From NCBI RefSeq assembly GCF_018873765.1, contig NC_057926.1:51813878-51877877 (forward strand): DNA of 64,000 nucleotides. The letters run 5' to 3'. This DNA comes from Telopea speciosissima. Taxonomy: Eukaryota > Streptophyta > Magnoliopsida > Proteales > Proteaceae. Shown piece by piece: positions 1 through 13,000 of the stretch. The translations under genes and the position numbers were made by a program. Numbering within the stretch: the first letter of the stretch is position 1; each line of letters opens with the position of its first letter. Under the pieces are notes generated by a model. It searched no databases. It had not been told where the DNA came from and saw only the letters and a list, made by a program, of their open reading frames with translations.

Positions 1-791
1 ATTGTCCTTGAAATCAACTTTTAGAAATTAGTACAAGATGAAAATGCCTAAAAGTATCCATGGTCACACCTTTCATTTCCAATAATAATGTTTGGAACAT
101 TAGAATCCACATTCACATGTAAGTGCTTTAGCAAGAGGGCACTAAACAAGTCACAAATGTCTTTTTCTGTCATTCTTGTACAATTGATGGCCTCAAAGTT
201 GGTTAATGAAAAGATTGATGGGATTTGAAACACTAATAATGTAATAACCTTTGGTACCTTGTCAATTAGTTATTTATTCCTAAAATCTATTATGTCCTAT
301 AGATGAACATGATTGGTTAAATCTCTAAAATTCTATATTTAGATCCATTGTTGTTTCTTCATTAGGATAGAAAACACCACAAATGGAAAATGTTATTTTT
401 TTATTGATATATATTTTAAATAAAATTTAATCCTACTTGGCTTCACACCCTGTCTACTTAAATAAAGCCTTGATGACAATACTTCTTTGGTTGAAAGTCT
501 AATCACACTTCTTGATTTTTTTAGGGTGCAAGAAGGTCTAGTTGGTAGTAAGTAATTACCCTTTAGATCTTCAAGTAGTTACCCTTTAGATCTTCAAGGA
601 TTGATGGGATTTGAAACACTAATAATGTAATAATCTTTGGTACCTTGTCAATTAATGATTAAATCCTAAAATCTATTTTGTACCATAGGTGAACATGATT
701 GGTTAAATCCCTCAAATTCTATATTTAGATCCATTGTTTTTTCTTCATTGGGATTGAAAACCTCACAAATGAAAATTGTTAATTTCTTTAT

Positions 792-927
792 GGGTTCATG
801 TTCTCTGTGCCGCAGCACAAGCTGTGCCCATACACATGGACCTGCCACTCAGGGGCAGGGTGATCATTGTGCCCATCCCCATGTGTCTGGACGCAGCCTA
901 CGCCCCCGACACATAGAATATTCTCCT
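792..927 (-). mobile_element. MITE, GTTCTC family, copy 1
   Basis: A short element with imperfect inverted ends: one end reads GGGTTCATGTTCTCTGTGCC, the other closes with ATTCTCC. The core has the family's paired CCATGTGTCTGG / ACACATGG arms. It is flanked by TTTCTTTAT at 783-791 and 928-936. The paralogous repeat copy near 385-400 lacks it. Orientation is opposite to the copies at 4047 and 21918. A 9-bp duplication is typical of Mutator-like elements. Confidence 0.75.
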
Positions 928-1206
928 TTTCTTTATATATAATTTTAGAATGAAATTTAATCCTACTTGGCTTCACACCCTGTCTAACCAAATAAAGCTT
1001 TGATGATATTATTTCTTTGGTTGAAGGTCTTATCACACTTCTTGTGCTTTTTAGGATGCAAGAAGCCAAGAAGGTCTAGTTAGAAGTTGGTAGTTACCCT
1101 TTAGACCTTCTAAGTAATGTAGTAAACTAGTATGAGCAGAATTTTGAGATTGTTTCAATATCTTACACTATCTTATAATCCTTAGAACAACATTGTCCTT
1201 GAAATC

Positions 1207-1969
1207 TTTTTTTTGCTAAAAGGTTAGCAAGTATATTAAAATTGAAAAGGATGTACAAGATACATATCAAATGTTGAGAATTAAAAACTCAACCAGGAAC
1301 GTAAAATGCAATACATTAGCAGAATCGATAGTATGGTCTGCTTGAAGTTTCCCTACTAACCGAGCGAGCAATGAAATTTGGCAATTCATCCCACTTCTCT
1401 GAGGTTTTAGTGGTGGTTACCCTTTTAGCTAGGGTGTCTGCTGATGCATTACCCTCTCTGTAGCAGTGGGTAAAATGCCACTGTATAGAGGAGATGTAAG
1501 ATTCAACACTCCACCACTGTTGAAGAAAATCCCAAGAGATGTTAGAGACTAGTATCCCATAGACCACTGAGGCTGAATCGCATTCCACCCACAGGCGTTC
1601 TACCTGCATATCTTTCGCCTCTTTTATGCCTAAAAAGAAAGCTGCCATTTTTGCATGGAAATTCGTTCCAATACCTTCAAAGCTGGAGAAGCATCGTCTG
1701 GATATTTCCAAATGATTCCTAAGAATCCCCCCAGCTTCAGAGTAATCGAGATTACCAATGGAGCAGCCATCAATGTTCAGTTTCCACCACCCCATCGGTG
1801 GAGGAGACCACTGAAAATATCCTCCTCGATTTTGGTACAGCAGTAGTCACCTTAAAATACTTAGCAAGCATGAGTTACTGAACCGAATTAATTTTAACTC
1901 CTTTGATGAGAGAGTAGTCAGCAATCGCACTATGCACCTTTGCACAACTTGCCTTGAAAGGCTTCTCTG
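1207..1969 (-). mobile_element. 5'-truncated L1-type LINE with RNase H domain
   Basis: The minus strand carries an open frame at 1795-1316 (about 159 codons) resembling the RNase H-like domain at the 3' end of plant L1 LINEs. Visible blocks are KLNIDGCSIGN (first Asp), VECDSASVV (second Asp) and YREGNASADTLAKR (last Asp and AD.LA signature). The usual acidic residue of the second strand is not obvious (AKMAAFF). The 3' end is the T-run at 1207. A 12-bp direct repeat, GTCCTTGAAATC, flanks the element at 1195-1206 and 1970-1981, as expected of target-primed insertion. Reverse transcriptase and endonuclease are absent, so this is a dead-on-arrival copy. Confidence 0.85.
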
Positions 1970-2280
1970 GTCCTTGAAATCACCTATTAAAAATGAGACA
2001 TTTCCAATTATCATGTTTGAAAAATTAAATTTCAGTCACATATGTATGTCCTCTAGTAAGAGGGCACTAAACAATTAAAAAATGTCTTTTCTGTCACTGC
2101 ACAATTGATAGCCTTCTCTATGTTGATAATGAAAGGATTGATGAGATTGAAAAACAAACTAATAATGTAGGAATCTTTAGTACCTTATTAATTATTGATT
2201 TGTTCCTAAATCTATCTTGTCCCATAGGTGAACATGACCTGATCAACTCTAAAATTCCATATTTAGGCCATTTTTTTTCT

Positions 2281-4046
2281 TCCTTTTTTTGGGTTAGAGA
2301 CCAAAAATGAACACATAAAATTAATTCATTAACAAAAACAAGTGCATATAATACTAATATGTTGCATAAGATCCCATTGGTTGAAAAAGACATCTTCTAT
2401 TTAATTAGAGTGATGTTGAATAGATATAATAGATCACATTGGCTCGAATTTTCCTTCATCTTTCACCACGGCATCGTTAGTGTCGGATGGCCAAAGAGGA
2501 GGGTAGTTTCGACCTCGTCAATAAGGAGTGGGAGTATGATGATGACCCATGAATGCATTCACAAAGTCACTTCAATTTTGGAGAAAGAATTCTTTCTTAT
2601 GTACCCTATGTGTTAAAAAAAAAATTGGCAAATAAAGCTGCTAGAAATATCAGGCTAAGACTCAAAAAGGGAACATTGATACATGTTAATGAATTTGGGA
2701 TGGGCCTAAGAATTATAATGAGACCCTTGGGTCCAGGCCCATTTCTATGTATAAGAATCGTGCAAGCATGAACCTAGAAAATTTCATCCTCCCTGTTCTT
2801 AAAAGCAGCAGGTAGCCGACATGAAATAAATAATTCAGCCACTCTCCCCTTAGCTTTTTAATGGCTTAATCTTTGTTCTAGCCTCTTGCCCCAACTTCCT
2901 CCCCCCACCAAGAAAAAAAAAATATATTCTAGTGAAACTGGTCAAACAGGTCATCCAGTTTTGGAACACTTGTCATCATTTGACAAACCCAATTTAAGTT
3001 TTATTCATCAAAAATTTTGTTTTTTTTTAAAAATAAAATCCAAATTAGTCTCCTTTTGTTTATGTATGACATGAAAATAAGTGAATATTTCGAACAATTG
3101 GGTATTCCAGAGAAAGTTGAATACATGGTGGATCATGTGGTATGAGGTTGAGCAAAGATTAGCCCAAGCCCAGTTTGGATCGAAGTCAAATGAAGCATGG
3201 GAATCAGTCACCAAGTCCTATAATTGCTGGCAGATTTTTTGCCACCTAGGGTGAAAAAGAATCTCTTCATCTATGGTGATCTGATGCAATGATTAGACTC
3301 TTGGAATAATAAATCTCTTTCTTGATTGAATCTTACGGATCTTGTGGCTGAAGAGATTCTCTCTTCACCAAGGGTGATGGAAAATTTGGTCGTAATTGCT
3401 ATTGTCTACAATTTGCATTCTATATGTTAGAGAGAAAATGCCCTGTACATAAATTTAAATATTAGCATTGGTTTGGATATAATTAATCAAACTAAAGTTG
3501 ATATATCATAGCTTCACAACAATACATGAGCAAATTCTTGTAATATGATGATTAACATTAAACAAGTTCTATGTGAATTTTTTTTTCTAGAGTTAAACAC
3601 TTTTACAAGGAAAAAATTTATTAGTACACAATACCAATAGCTGAGAAAATCATTTGTCTCATTTGAGATATATTTATAGATTTGACTTAGTTAGGCAGTG
3701 ACGTCCAAATTCCCTTGGGATATGTAGTTGGATTGAATATTAATCAATTGGAGATTAATTTGATCTCTAACAAGATGTCATTTAATTGAAACAATGGATA
3801 TATTTTAGTCAATTTGACTAGTATAAAAAATAGCAATTATGCTCTCAGATATTTATTAAAATAAGCAAAAGGTTTTGTGCATGATCATGTTCATATATGG
3901 TCTTCGCTTCAATCATTTAATTTGGGGGTGTGTTGGGGGGGAGGGGGAAGAAGGAAGGTGTGTCCATTTTTGCTCTCTAGTGGACGAAGAGTTGAACCGT
4001 TTATATATTCACAACCATGCACAAAAATCAGACCCAATAAACTATG
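2281..4046. other. Gene-free AT-rich stretch
   Basis: No coding region, RNA gene or well-bounded repeat is recognisable. Short open frames here show no codon bias or family motif. Confidence 0.5.
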
Positions 4047-4166
4047 GGGAGAATGTTCTCTGCGCCCAAACACATGGGCAGCCTGTACAGGGGAGTAGGG
4101 TGATCATTGTGCCCACCCCCATGTGCCTGGGTGCAGTCTACGCTGCGGCACAGAGAACAGCGCCCC
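4047..4166 (+). mobile_element. MITE, GTTCTC family, copy 2
   Basis: Starts GGGAGAATGTTCTCTGCGCC and ends GGCACAGAGAACAGCGCCCC, so the two ends pair as an inverted repeat. Nine-base flanks TAAACTATG (4038-4046) and TAAACTATA (4167-4175) differ at one base, a decayed 9-bp target duplication. Confidence 0.8.
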
Positions 4167-6089
4167 TAAACTATAATATAACTTGAATCACATGTAGAAG
4201 ATGAAACTTATAAACTAGGGGTGAAATCTTTTTGCATAATTCTTCTATCATATTGGCCTATAAAAATACTGGTCAAGATGGAGTGTTTATGTAGGTAATT
4301 TTAGAGCTTAAATCTCTTCTTTAATTTCTTTATATGTTAAGGATTAATTACTATTTGTGGGTGATTATGACAATTAATTAAACTGGTAAATCACACACCC
4401 AGTTGCTAAAATAACCCTCTCTCTCTCTCTCTCTCTCTCTTACTTGCTTGAAATCCCTAGTTTCTTTTCTCTAGTAGATATCACAGCTGTGCTCGAAAAT
4501 ATAGTGACACTAGAGGGTTTTGCATTTGTAGAATCTTCAAGAGGGAATTCTACAACTTTTATCTTCTAGCTCGTGATCCATAAACCATAAACTATTAAAA
4601 ATTTTAAAACTACGAGTTATCTCTGCCCTATTATTTCACCTCTAACTACAGTTTTCCTGGTAAAATGACCCATGATATGTCTTAAACCAATGTATTTGGT
4701 ATGCATTCTAGAAATAGATTCTGAGTCTAGATGAAACAAATAACATGAAAGTCTACTTTGATGATAATTTCCATGGTTACACGAGAGGACCCAGATCCTC
4801 CATTACAAGATCATGAGGATAACACTATTGCACCAATCACTAGGTGTGAAATAGACAAACAAAACTGGATAGAGAAGGTCAGACTCCTCCTAGTTCCTCA
4901 TGAAGGGATATAATACAGACTTTTGTATAAGAGAACATAAATAAAAATTCCAATCATCCCCAGAAACACACTTTTAGTCTCCAGTCCAATGGGCCAGTAA
5001 TGCTCATGCCAAACCATATTGAAGGATGGGAAAACCTTTTGGTTTAGTTGAGATAAGGCTGAATTGAGTCACATTGATGGATTTAAACAAGATAAGAGCA
5101 TTTAAATTTGAAAAAACAATTTGTACAGTATAGTTTACAGCAAAATATCACATAACCCATAAGCTATGCACTAAGAAAACATGGGTGGTGATTATACCTT
5201 ATCATCTATAGCCTGGAATGCTCCCATCCTACGAGCCCATGGTTCTATTCTTCTTGATAGAACCATGGATGGGTTTGAACCCCATCGAGTCGGTCACCCA
5301 TCAATAAATGGACAATCTGTTACAGACACACAAGACCAACCTCAATGCTTTTTAAACTATTCATCGATCGCCCATCAACAAATGGACCATCTGTTTCTGT
5401 GAGATAAAACAAACCTAAATACTTTTAAGCAATCCAAGCTAATGGTAATCCTCAATAGTTTGATTATTGCCTATTTGCAATCCCTAATTCACAACCCACT
5501 TGTGGTTGAGCTGATCGTAAACACCCTAAACAATTAAGGCCAGCTTTGGAGGCAGCAACAAAAGTTAATCGTAGACCACCCCCCACCACCCTTCAAAAAA
5601 GAACCCCAAAAGGAGGAGAAAAAGTCTAGTTCAACGAAATCTCCTCTTTAATGACAAGGAGAAATATAGATTCGATATGAAAAACTTGAATTGATTCTTA
5701 ACCTCCATAAGGGTGAATACTAACACTGTTGTGGAGCAGCTCTTAGCCTCCAGAACATGTTTCCGACTTTCATCCAAAGTTTTGGATTTCATTCAAACGA
5801 GCAGAGTGGTTTACCCTCTTCGGACAAGGAACATAAAACCCTTGAGAAAGAATCCCCTCTAAGAGTCACTATATTTTCTTCTTCAAACTTGCCCTGTTAA
5901 AGCTCACTTACCATTTCCTATTGGACAAACATATAGAAGGAACGAAACCATGTCTGTCAAGCTACAATGGTCAAATAAATATGGAAGTATATCTATGCAA
6001 TTCATAGCAAATATGAACCTTGCGAAGCTCCAATCTAATATAGAACTTGACATAAGATTGCAGATTGCCGAGCTCTTAGTAAATCATTA
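4167..6089. other. Gene-free stretch with (CT)n microsatellite
   Basis: A CT-dinucleotide run lies at about 4415-4440. Nothing else is recognisable; short open frames near 5.2 kb show no family resemblance. Confidence 0.5.
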
Positions 6090-6250
6090 AATAGCATCCC
6101 AGTGCATGAGGCTCCCGCTACTGCAGGGTCTGGGAGGGGCAAATGTACACAGCCTTACCCCCTGCTTCGCAAGAGAGGCTGTTTCCAACTTTTGGACCTG
6201 CAACCAACTGGTTGCAATAAAGCAACTTAACCGATGCACCAAAGGTCGCC
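6090..6250 (-). mobile_element. Au-type SINE
   Basis: The sequence is the reverse complement of the widespread angiosperm Au SINE. It has the diagnostic blocks GCATGAGGCTCCCGC, CAGCCTTACCCCCTGCTTCG and AAGCAACTTAACCGATGCAC; the last holds the complement of the tRNA-like A box. Flanking direct repeats of about 19 bp (6071-6089 and 6251-6269, AGCTCTTAGTAAATCATTA with two changes) mark the insertion. It would be transcribed by Pol III on the minus strand if active. Confidence 0.85.
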
Positions 6251-6269
6251 AGCTCTTTATAAATCATTA

Positions 6270-8557
6270 TCATTGCAAAATTAGATCTTCAAGATTCTTT
6301 CAATTTTGCCTTCCAAATGTTGTAAAGAACTTGAGCTAAAATAGGAACCGTTTAACTCGAACTCCTCTTCACCAAGTAAACAAACCAACACTAAGAAGCC
6401 AAACACTAGAGTCTCAAGAACGCCTGTCATTCAAAGGGATCAAATCGAACAAAATCCAACCCCTACCAAAAGCATAAACCCAGATAACAGGGGGATATTA
6501 GCAACTGATGGGCAACTGAAAAACAAAATTAGTCTCAAAAGATATACTCTGTCCATCATGTACTCTAGTGTGTGAGCTACTGCAAAGAATCTTGGCCCCG
6601 TCCAATTTACGGAGAGAAATGATAAAAACATGGCACAAGCAACAGCTTGCGGACATGCATGGCTGCTATCCCACTGTTACAATGGGACTCATCTACTTGA
6701 AGACTTAGTCTACAGCACAGGTGAGATTCCAGCCTAGTGTACAGACACAGAAAACCCGACATCATTTTACTGCAGTTCCATACAAAAATTTGGACAACTT
6801 TACGTTTAAAAAAGAGTGATGGCATTTTGATCAAGCATAAAACTGGCATCCATGGAGGATGCCAGCGCTGTTATATGACTCGATGCATTTCCTCAATAAA
6901 CCATCATACCTTGTCATGTAAAAAAAAATGAAATAAAGTAACAAATCGATTTTAATATTACAACTAAAATATAAAATAGATTTTCTGTTGCAAATTGAAT
7001 TCTCCATATAAAAAAAAAAGCCCGTAGAAAGAGCCTTGGGCCAACGCATGGACACAGAAAACCAGTTGGTCAAGTTACTTGATAAACATGAAGTATGGTA
7101 ATACTCATAGGAGTTATATGAGTTGCTGCTGCTACTCCTACTTTTTCCAAAATTCTAATTTACCTGTCTAGGCCTAAAATAACCTGTGATCCGCACCTTT
7201 TCCTGCATTTTCCACATTTTCAATTTGATCCCAAGTGCTTTTGAATGAGGTTCTTTGAACATCACACAGCTCCTGAATTCACCAACCCAAGCAAACCTAG
7301 TCATCACCACCGTGATCCAATTACTGGAGTCCTGAATAACTAATATCTTCAACAACTGAGCCAAAATCACCCCCGATGAACCAATGGTTTTAATCCTCAA
7401 TAACCAATATCTTCCAGAAAGTGAGCCAAAGATGTTCCAACTCTCCTGCTCTACCATCCACTGAAATCCCAAAGCAAAACTTCCACACGACTTCCTCATC
7501 ATAATGAAAACCATTACCCAGTTCAGTAACCCAAGTACATTTATAACAGTAACCTTAACGCTCCAACTCCAACATATCACTCCAACACCACTACCAGGTA
7601 AGAGCCCCAGAAGAGCAGACTGATGATGGTAGGAGTAATACAATGAAGCTGATCCTAGTTAGTAGAGAATAGGTGGGTGGTTCAACTAATCAGTCCCAAA
7701 GTGCAACATGATGGCTATACAACTACTTAAAAAATCATGCTCCGCAGAGATCCTATGGATGACAGGGACAGGGAAAAACTCATCATCCAACCACTGTCAT
7801 CCTTGGACAGATCATCGCTGCCCAGTTATAAATTTGAAGATCAAAACATATGAAAGTTCAGCAGCATTCAAAGCAAAGTTTATGCTAGCCTAGATCATAA
7901 TCTTGAAACACTTAGGCATTACAGAGTCCACAACTGTAGGAACAGATACACAAAAGTATACAACAGACTTAGCAGTGAAAGCATTGATTGAATAAACAAG
8001 ACAACATCACATAGACTCTGAAAAAATAACTCCAACAAAACAAACTACTGTATCAGAAGTACAGTTTAGCAATAATGTATATTTATCTCCAATCATAATG
8101 TCCTTCACGAGTTCTACAGAACATATTTATGATAATTGCTGGAATAAATATTGATTTTGTTTTAAGGAGTGGAACACTCACTCAAAAGAAGAAGCTATGG
8201 CAATTTTTTTAATAGTATCTTACATGCTGTCACCATCCAATCAACTTAGACATGGTGCTTATTCACCAATAATTGGGGGGGTGGGGTGGGGTGGGGGGGG
8301 GGGGGGGAGGGGGGGAACTTTGACATGTTACTTTAACACTTATTTGTCACTATAACCAGATTTTGAAATGGAGAAAATGAAAAAGTAAAAAAATCAAACA
8401 AAAACAATTCCCAAAAATTAAAAAATAAGAAAAACCTAATGTGTAATGACAAGACTAAATGCAGAAACCTTTACTCTGACCTACAATACCTATATCTTCA
8501 GCAACTCTTATCTATTAACTGTTTGAAGATGGTTATTACCAAAAAAAAAAAAACTGT
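6270..8557. other. Gene-free stretch with G-rich tract
   Basis: No supported gene. A 489-nt open frame on the minus strand at 7155-7643 has no recognisable domain and is probably chance. A G-rich run of about 45 nt at 8272-8317 could fold as a G-quadruplex on the plus strand. Confidence 0.4.
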
Positions 8558-8740
8558 GTTTGAAGATGACAGCCTAGCGCATTGGTAAGGGAGACCAATG
8601 GCCCATTGATTTGCCAAGTCTTGGGATCAAGTCCAGCATTCACACTCTCCTCTCTCTTATCCCTCTTCTCCCTCAAGTGAATAATGTGATGAGTTTCGTA
8701 AAGAACATTTATCAAATGTTTCAATCATTTAAAAGAAGAA
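8558..8740 (+). mobile_element. tRNA-derived SINE
   Basis: A tRNA-like head carries a Pol III A-box-like TAGCGCATTGGTAAG near 8575 and a B-box-like GGATCAAGTCC near 8625. A pyrimidine-rich body and an A-rich end near 8730-8745 follow. It lacks the fold and flanks of a functional tRNA gene. The family is not identified. Confidence 0.6.
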
Positions 8741-9653
8741 GAAAGCAGAATATCAACAATGATCATTCAAATAACAAAGACTGAAATATCCCTCTACATT
8801 AACACAATGCTTTTTTGATACCTTGTTTACCATTTCGTAATCACGAATAAACTGACATCCATATGAGAAGAATTGAAAAGCAAGAAACTAAAGTGCAATC
8901 GAGTATTGAAATGAATTGCCAACATCATAATGCTAACTCAGCAAATATTTCTCTCTATGGATGGACATTTAAAAAATGGGGAACCAGTGTAAGACTTAAC
9001 TTTATCTGTTGGATAGATTCCAACTACGATCGGTCATTCCCCCTCTTCACATCATAAATGGTCATTATTGATAGTTTAAATCATGGGAGTTGAATCAGAG
9101 AGATAAAAAAGGAAATTCTTTTTATACCTAACATCTCTACCCTGATCCAACATGCAATTAGACAATACCTAGCAGTCTTGGAAACAAAGGATCTCCAAAT
9201 TAACAATACTTGAAAACGCACTCCAAATAGTGCATCTCAACGTAACTACATCCTCTACATAGGCACGAGTTGGTGTTACCAAGAACCATCTCATAAATTA
9301 ACGCAGTTCAACGAAAAAAAAAAAAAAAGATTAGTCGATTTGCTACTTCAATTCTCAAGCAACACATAATCCTCAATTCTTCTCAAATCTAAGTAGAATG
9401 AGTAGCAGAATTGTAAATCAAAATCCAGAACTAATGGATCAATCTGATTCACATGAGCATACGCAGTCACAAAAGATCTGATCTTTAAACCCATCGAAAG
9501 AAGTCATACCGCAATTGACAGCCTAAATGTTCATTAATACCCGTCCAAATGTAAAACATGTATACAAATCAAAATCCAACAACAAAGAAATCCAATTCAA
9601 AACAGAAGAAATTTTTTTTTTCTTGGAAGTAAACCAAGCTTATCTTTCTGCAG
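8741..9653. other. Gene-free stretch 3' of the BAP31-like gene
   Basis: AT-rich sequence with no supported gene. It probably includes the 3' untranslated region of the minus-strand BAP31-like gene, but no clear polyadenylation signal could be chosen. Confidence 0.4.
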
Positions 9654-10046
9654 TCAATCTTGATTCTTCAACTTCTCAACGCGTTGGTTGAGTTGCTCAA
9701 GGCGGACAACAAGTTGGGTGACGGAGAACAGAAGCCAGTAGAAGACGAGAGCAGCGGCGATCAAGAGGGCATTACGTTGGCTCTTCATGATGGATTTTTG
9801 GTGGCGAAGATGCTCGGTGGGAGTACATGATTCACCCTCGCATTTCGGCATTGTTTCGTACTTCCAGTAAATATCCATAAGCAGAAACAAGCAGAACGGT
9901 ACCACCGACAGGAATGGCTTCAGTAGGTTTCTGGTCACCGCGATGAGACCTTTCCGGAGACGGTCCAGACCTGGTAGGGTTAACAGAAGGAGCATGATCG
10001 CTTCCGCACCTGCGGCATACCCTAGAACTACCCACTCCAAAGCCAT
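9654..10046 (-). CDS. BAP31-like ER transmembrane protein
   Basis: A single-exon gene for a 130-residue integral membrane protein of the B-cell receptor-associated protein 31 / yeast Yet1 family, in its short plant form. Family members sit in the endoplasmic reticulum and help sort or export membrane cargo. The residues show a hydrophobic N-terminal segment (about 5-25), a second (about 44-62, PFLSVVPFCLFLLMDIY), a third (about 93-112, ALLIAAALVFYWLLFSVTQL) and a short charged tail with coiled-coil character (LVVRLEQLNQRVEKL). The start at 10046 fits the family N-terminus MALEWVVLGYAAGAEA. The tail lacks a clear dilysine ER-retrieval signal and ends KNQD. The frame is intact and no intron is needed. 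No neighbour suggests co-function. Confidence 0.9.
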   Translation of the reverse strand: MALEWVVLGYAAGAEAIMLLLLTLPGLDRLRKGLIAVTRNLLKPFLSVVPFCLFLLMDIYWKYETMPKCEGESCTPTEHLRHQKSIMKSQRNALLIAAALVFYWLLFSVTQLVVRLEQLNQRVEKLKNQD

Positions 10047-13000
10047 GGCAGAAAACCCTAAACGAGAGGAAGTCGGTAAGGTCAGATTTCAACAGATCGG
10101 TGTCTGGTTTTTTCGATTCAGTTGAGACAGGAGAAACAAAAAAGAAAGGAGATAAAGGCAAAAGGCGGAGAATAATAGGAGAAGGACAGACGGAGAAGGT
10201 ATAACTGGTGCACGTGGCAGCATCATAGCGTTTGAATACGTGGAAGAATCGGAACATCAGGCGGAGAGGGTATTCGCCAAGTTAACAGAGTTGGGCTGGA
10301 CGCGTTAAAATCCTCTGCAATACCGGCGGGGTGGCTGTGCACATTTGACGGTACAGCAGAGGTCATGTGTGCGACCTAACCTGGGCTGGACGAGGAGCAG
10401 GCCCGCCGCCAGCCTACCTTGCCCTTGGCCCTGGCCCTGGCCCGGGCCAGTTTGAGATGACGGTTATGGAATGTGGGCTTAAGTATCCTATTCTTTTTCT
10501 ACCTCAAGCACTTAATTACTAATCCTGGACTAACTTATGGGCTTATAAATTAGGTCTATTACAAGAAAATAAAAGGTCCATGCAACTATTCAAAACTTGT
10601 TTTTCAGCCCATTGGACTGCTACTTACTCCTTGTGAGCCTTCTAGACTTATGTCTAGGCCTGTTTACATGATCAATGTCTAATGCAACTACATCAAAAAA
10701 GGTGAAGATTGATGATTAAGAGATGTCTTAAAGTGACCATTTCCAGAATCTTGATTCAATCATGGATATATAAAGAGAGAATTGGAAAGAAGCCTCTATA
10801 TCATTTCTAAAATAAGAAGTTTTACTACCCTGAGGCCTGATGTCTTCAGATTTGGAAGAAATGGATCATTTGGTGCCACTCAACTTCTGGTGGTGCTTTA
10901 ATTTTTTTCATTACTCACGTGGTAGACATAAATAAATATGGTCAACATGATTGAGGATCTTAAATCAATTTCAATTCAAAATAGGCAAGAGAAATGGTAA
11001 AAAAGTGGGTCAAATTTAATTTGTAAAATCAAACTTTGCATACCTTTAAATCTTTCCTCATTTGACCACCAATGGAAGTTTATCTAGTTGGCTCAATGAT
11101 ATTTGCCACATGGTATTTAGATTGGTCAACTTTTGTACCCAAGGTTACCCACTTGTCAAGTTTTAACCCAATCCAAATTGGCCATGTGGCAAACAAATTA
11201 TTAAAATATCTAAGGCTGTCATGAGGGTGCACGTTACCATCTCGTGATACATGGACATACACGAGAGGATGAATTGAATTTGGATTTGAAATTTGACATG
11301 TGACTAATCCAATGGCTTGAAATCACTGTATGACACAATAGAAAAATTTAAACCTAGAATCTCAGTGGGCTTGATAACAAAGCCCATGATGAATATAACA
11401 AACCCATAAAACCCATGGCCTCATAAGGCACCAATTATTCGTGTAATTAAGTAGGCCCACAGGCATGACGGCAAGTGGCCAATCATTGATACCATGACAC
11501 GTGGCCAATCCATAGGCCCATTGGCCAACCTTATGGCCCACCAAATGGGTATCCAAAGATTAACCCATTCATGCAATTTGTTGTTTCATCTTTGGAGTTC
11601 AACAATACTAACTTTTGTTAACTTTATGGTTGTCGGTCATGATCTCCAACAATCTCATAATGCCACACTTTATTTGTTAATTTGGTTTTCACTATCTTGA
11701 CCTCACTTTACACTTTACTTTCTATAAAGCATATCTGAATCATGGTTGAAAAGAAAATCATCTTTGGGAAAGACTTCATGTGCTCATACCATATCCATAC
11801 TAACATAAGAAATTAAAGAAAGAAAGATCCAAGAATAAGCTAGTATCTTCCTTTGTCATGCTTTTGCAAATGATATAGAATGTCTTCATACTTTATTTAA
11901 TCTGTCTTGAGGAGATCCAATTACTAGTGAAGGCACCTCACATCTTCATACTATAGTAGTATCAGACATGCTTATCACTTTTATTACATGGATAAGTTTT
12001 TTTTTTTTTTTTTTTTTTTTTAAGATAAGAAGAGGTCTATGTATTAAAGCGAGACCAGCGCAAGGTATTCGAATACAAAGCTCAGATAATCAAGGAGTGG
12101 AAGACTGTCATGATGTTTGGCACGCAACGGACAAGACTTTCGAAGCCAAGGAGTCAGCATCGCTGTTATTCTCATAACGGGACAAGTTGGAGAAGTTACA
12201 TATTCTCATAGTGGGACAAGAAGGAGGTGTGTGTGTGTGTTTTTTTTATTGTATTTTATTTTTCTACGCAAACCCACAATGGAGAAAATTTTATCAAGCC
12301 TCAAAAGACTAACACTGAAGTATAATCTTGAGAATATCCTTTGGGAATGATGACTCCATAGACCCTGATGAAGGAAACACAAAGCCCACCGCGAAATAGA
12401 GTGAGCAAAGACATATATTTCAAGCATTCTAAAGTTCATTATGATGTCATCGACACTTTTCCCCTCTTGACCATAGTTTCGTAACTTGCTCGAACATCAG
12501 ACCAGGTTTTGATTGGTCTAAAAGAAGGTCAAACCCAAGGTTCAAATAAGCAGAATTGGCCTGAACCCTAGAAACCCTTCTTGGATTGACCGATTCTCGT
12601 TGGTAGGAATCAGGATCGGGCTCAGTCAATTCAACTAATTGATCCCGATTTTTTAAACCCTGATCAAACCAGATTGATTAATCTGATGGTGTAATAATAT
12701 TTTTTTTTACTAAGTGTTCTTGGTGAACTTGGTCTTATCAGTCAAGTTGATTTGGTTCTTGTGCAAATCTAAACCCTAGACTGATAGTTTTAGGTTATAT
12801 TAATAGTCACATTTAGAGTAAATCCATTAGGTCATAAGAAATATCTAAGCAAAAAATACTTGACAAACAGTGAATGTGGTCTTGTTGTATGATTTGATAC
12901 TTGTTACAATATCAACAACAACCCACAAAAAAACAATTTGTCACACATCAATTACCTTCCTATTTGAGATAAGCTAGAAGTTTTTAGCTGCAATATTACA

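Larger units (their letters stand above)
1..2280. repeat. Degenerate tandem repeat, about three copies
   Basis: Three diverged copies of one unrecognised AT-rich unit lie in tandem. Position 1 onward matches 1192-1206 plus 1970-2260, sharing GTCCTTGAAATC and later AGAGGGCACTAAACAA. Positions 212-590 match 598-1190, sharing GATTGATGGGATTTGAAAC. The second copy holds a MITE at 792-927. The third is split by a LINE at 1207-1969. The first copy lacks both and so shows the empty sites. I see no coding capacity. Confidence 0.75.

Noticed and set aside
788-1069. Open frame across the first MITE
   Set aside because: Similar frames occur at every copy of this MITE family (3.9, 21.9 and 29.4 kb), so they reflect the repeat and not a gene.
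7155-7643. 162-codon open frame on the minus strand
   Set aside because: Long for chance, but it has no recognisable domain, a low-complexity Trp/Val-rich composition, no splice partner and no homology I can recall. Not called as a gene.
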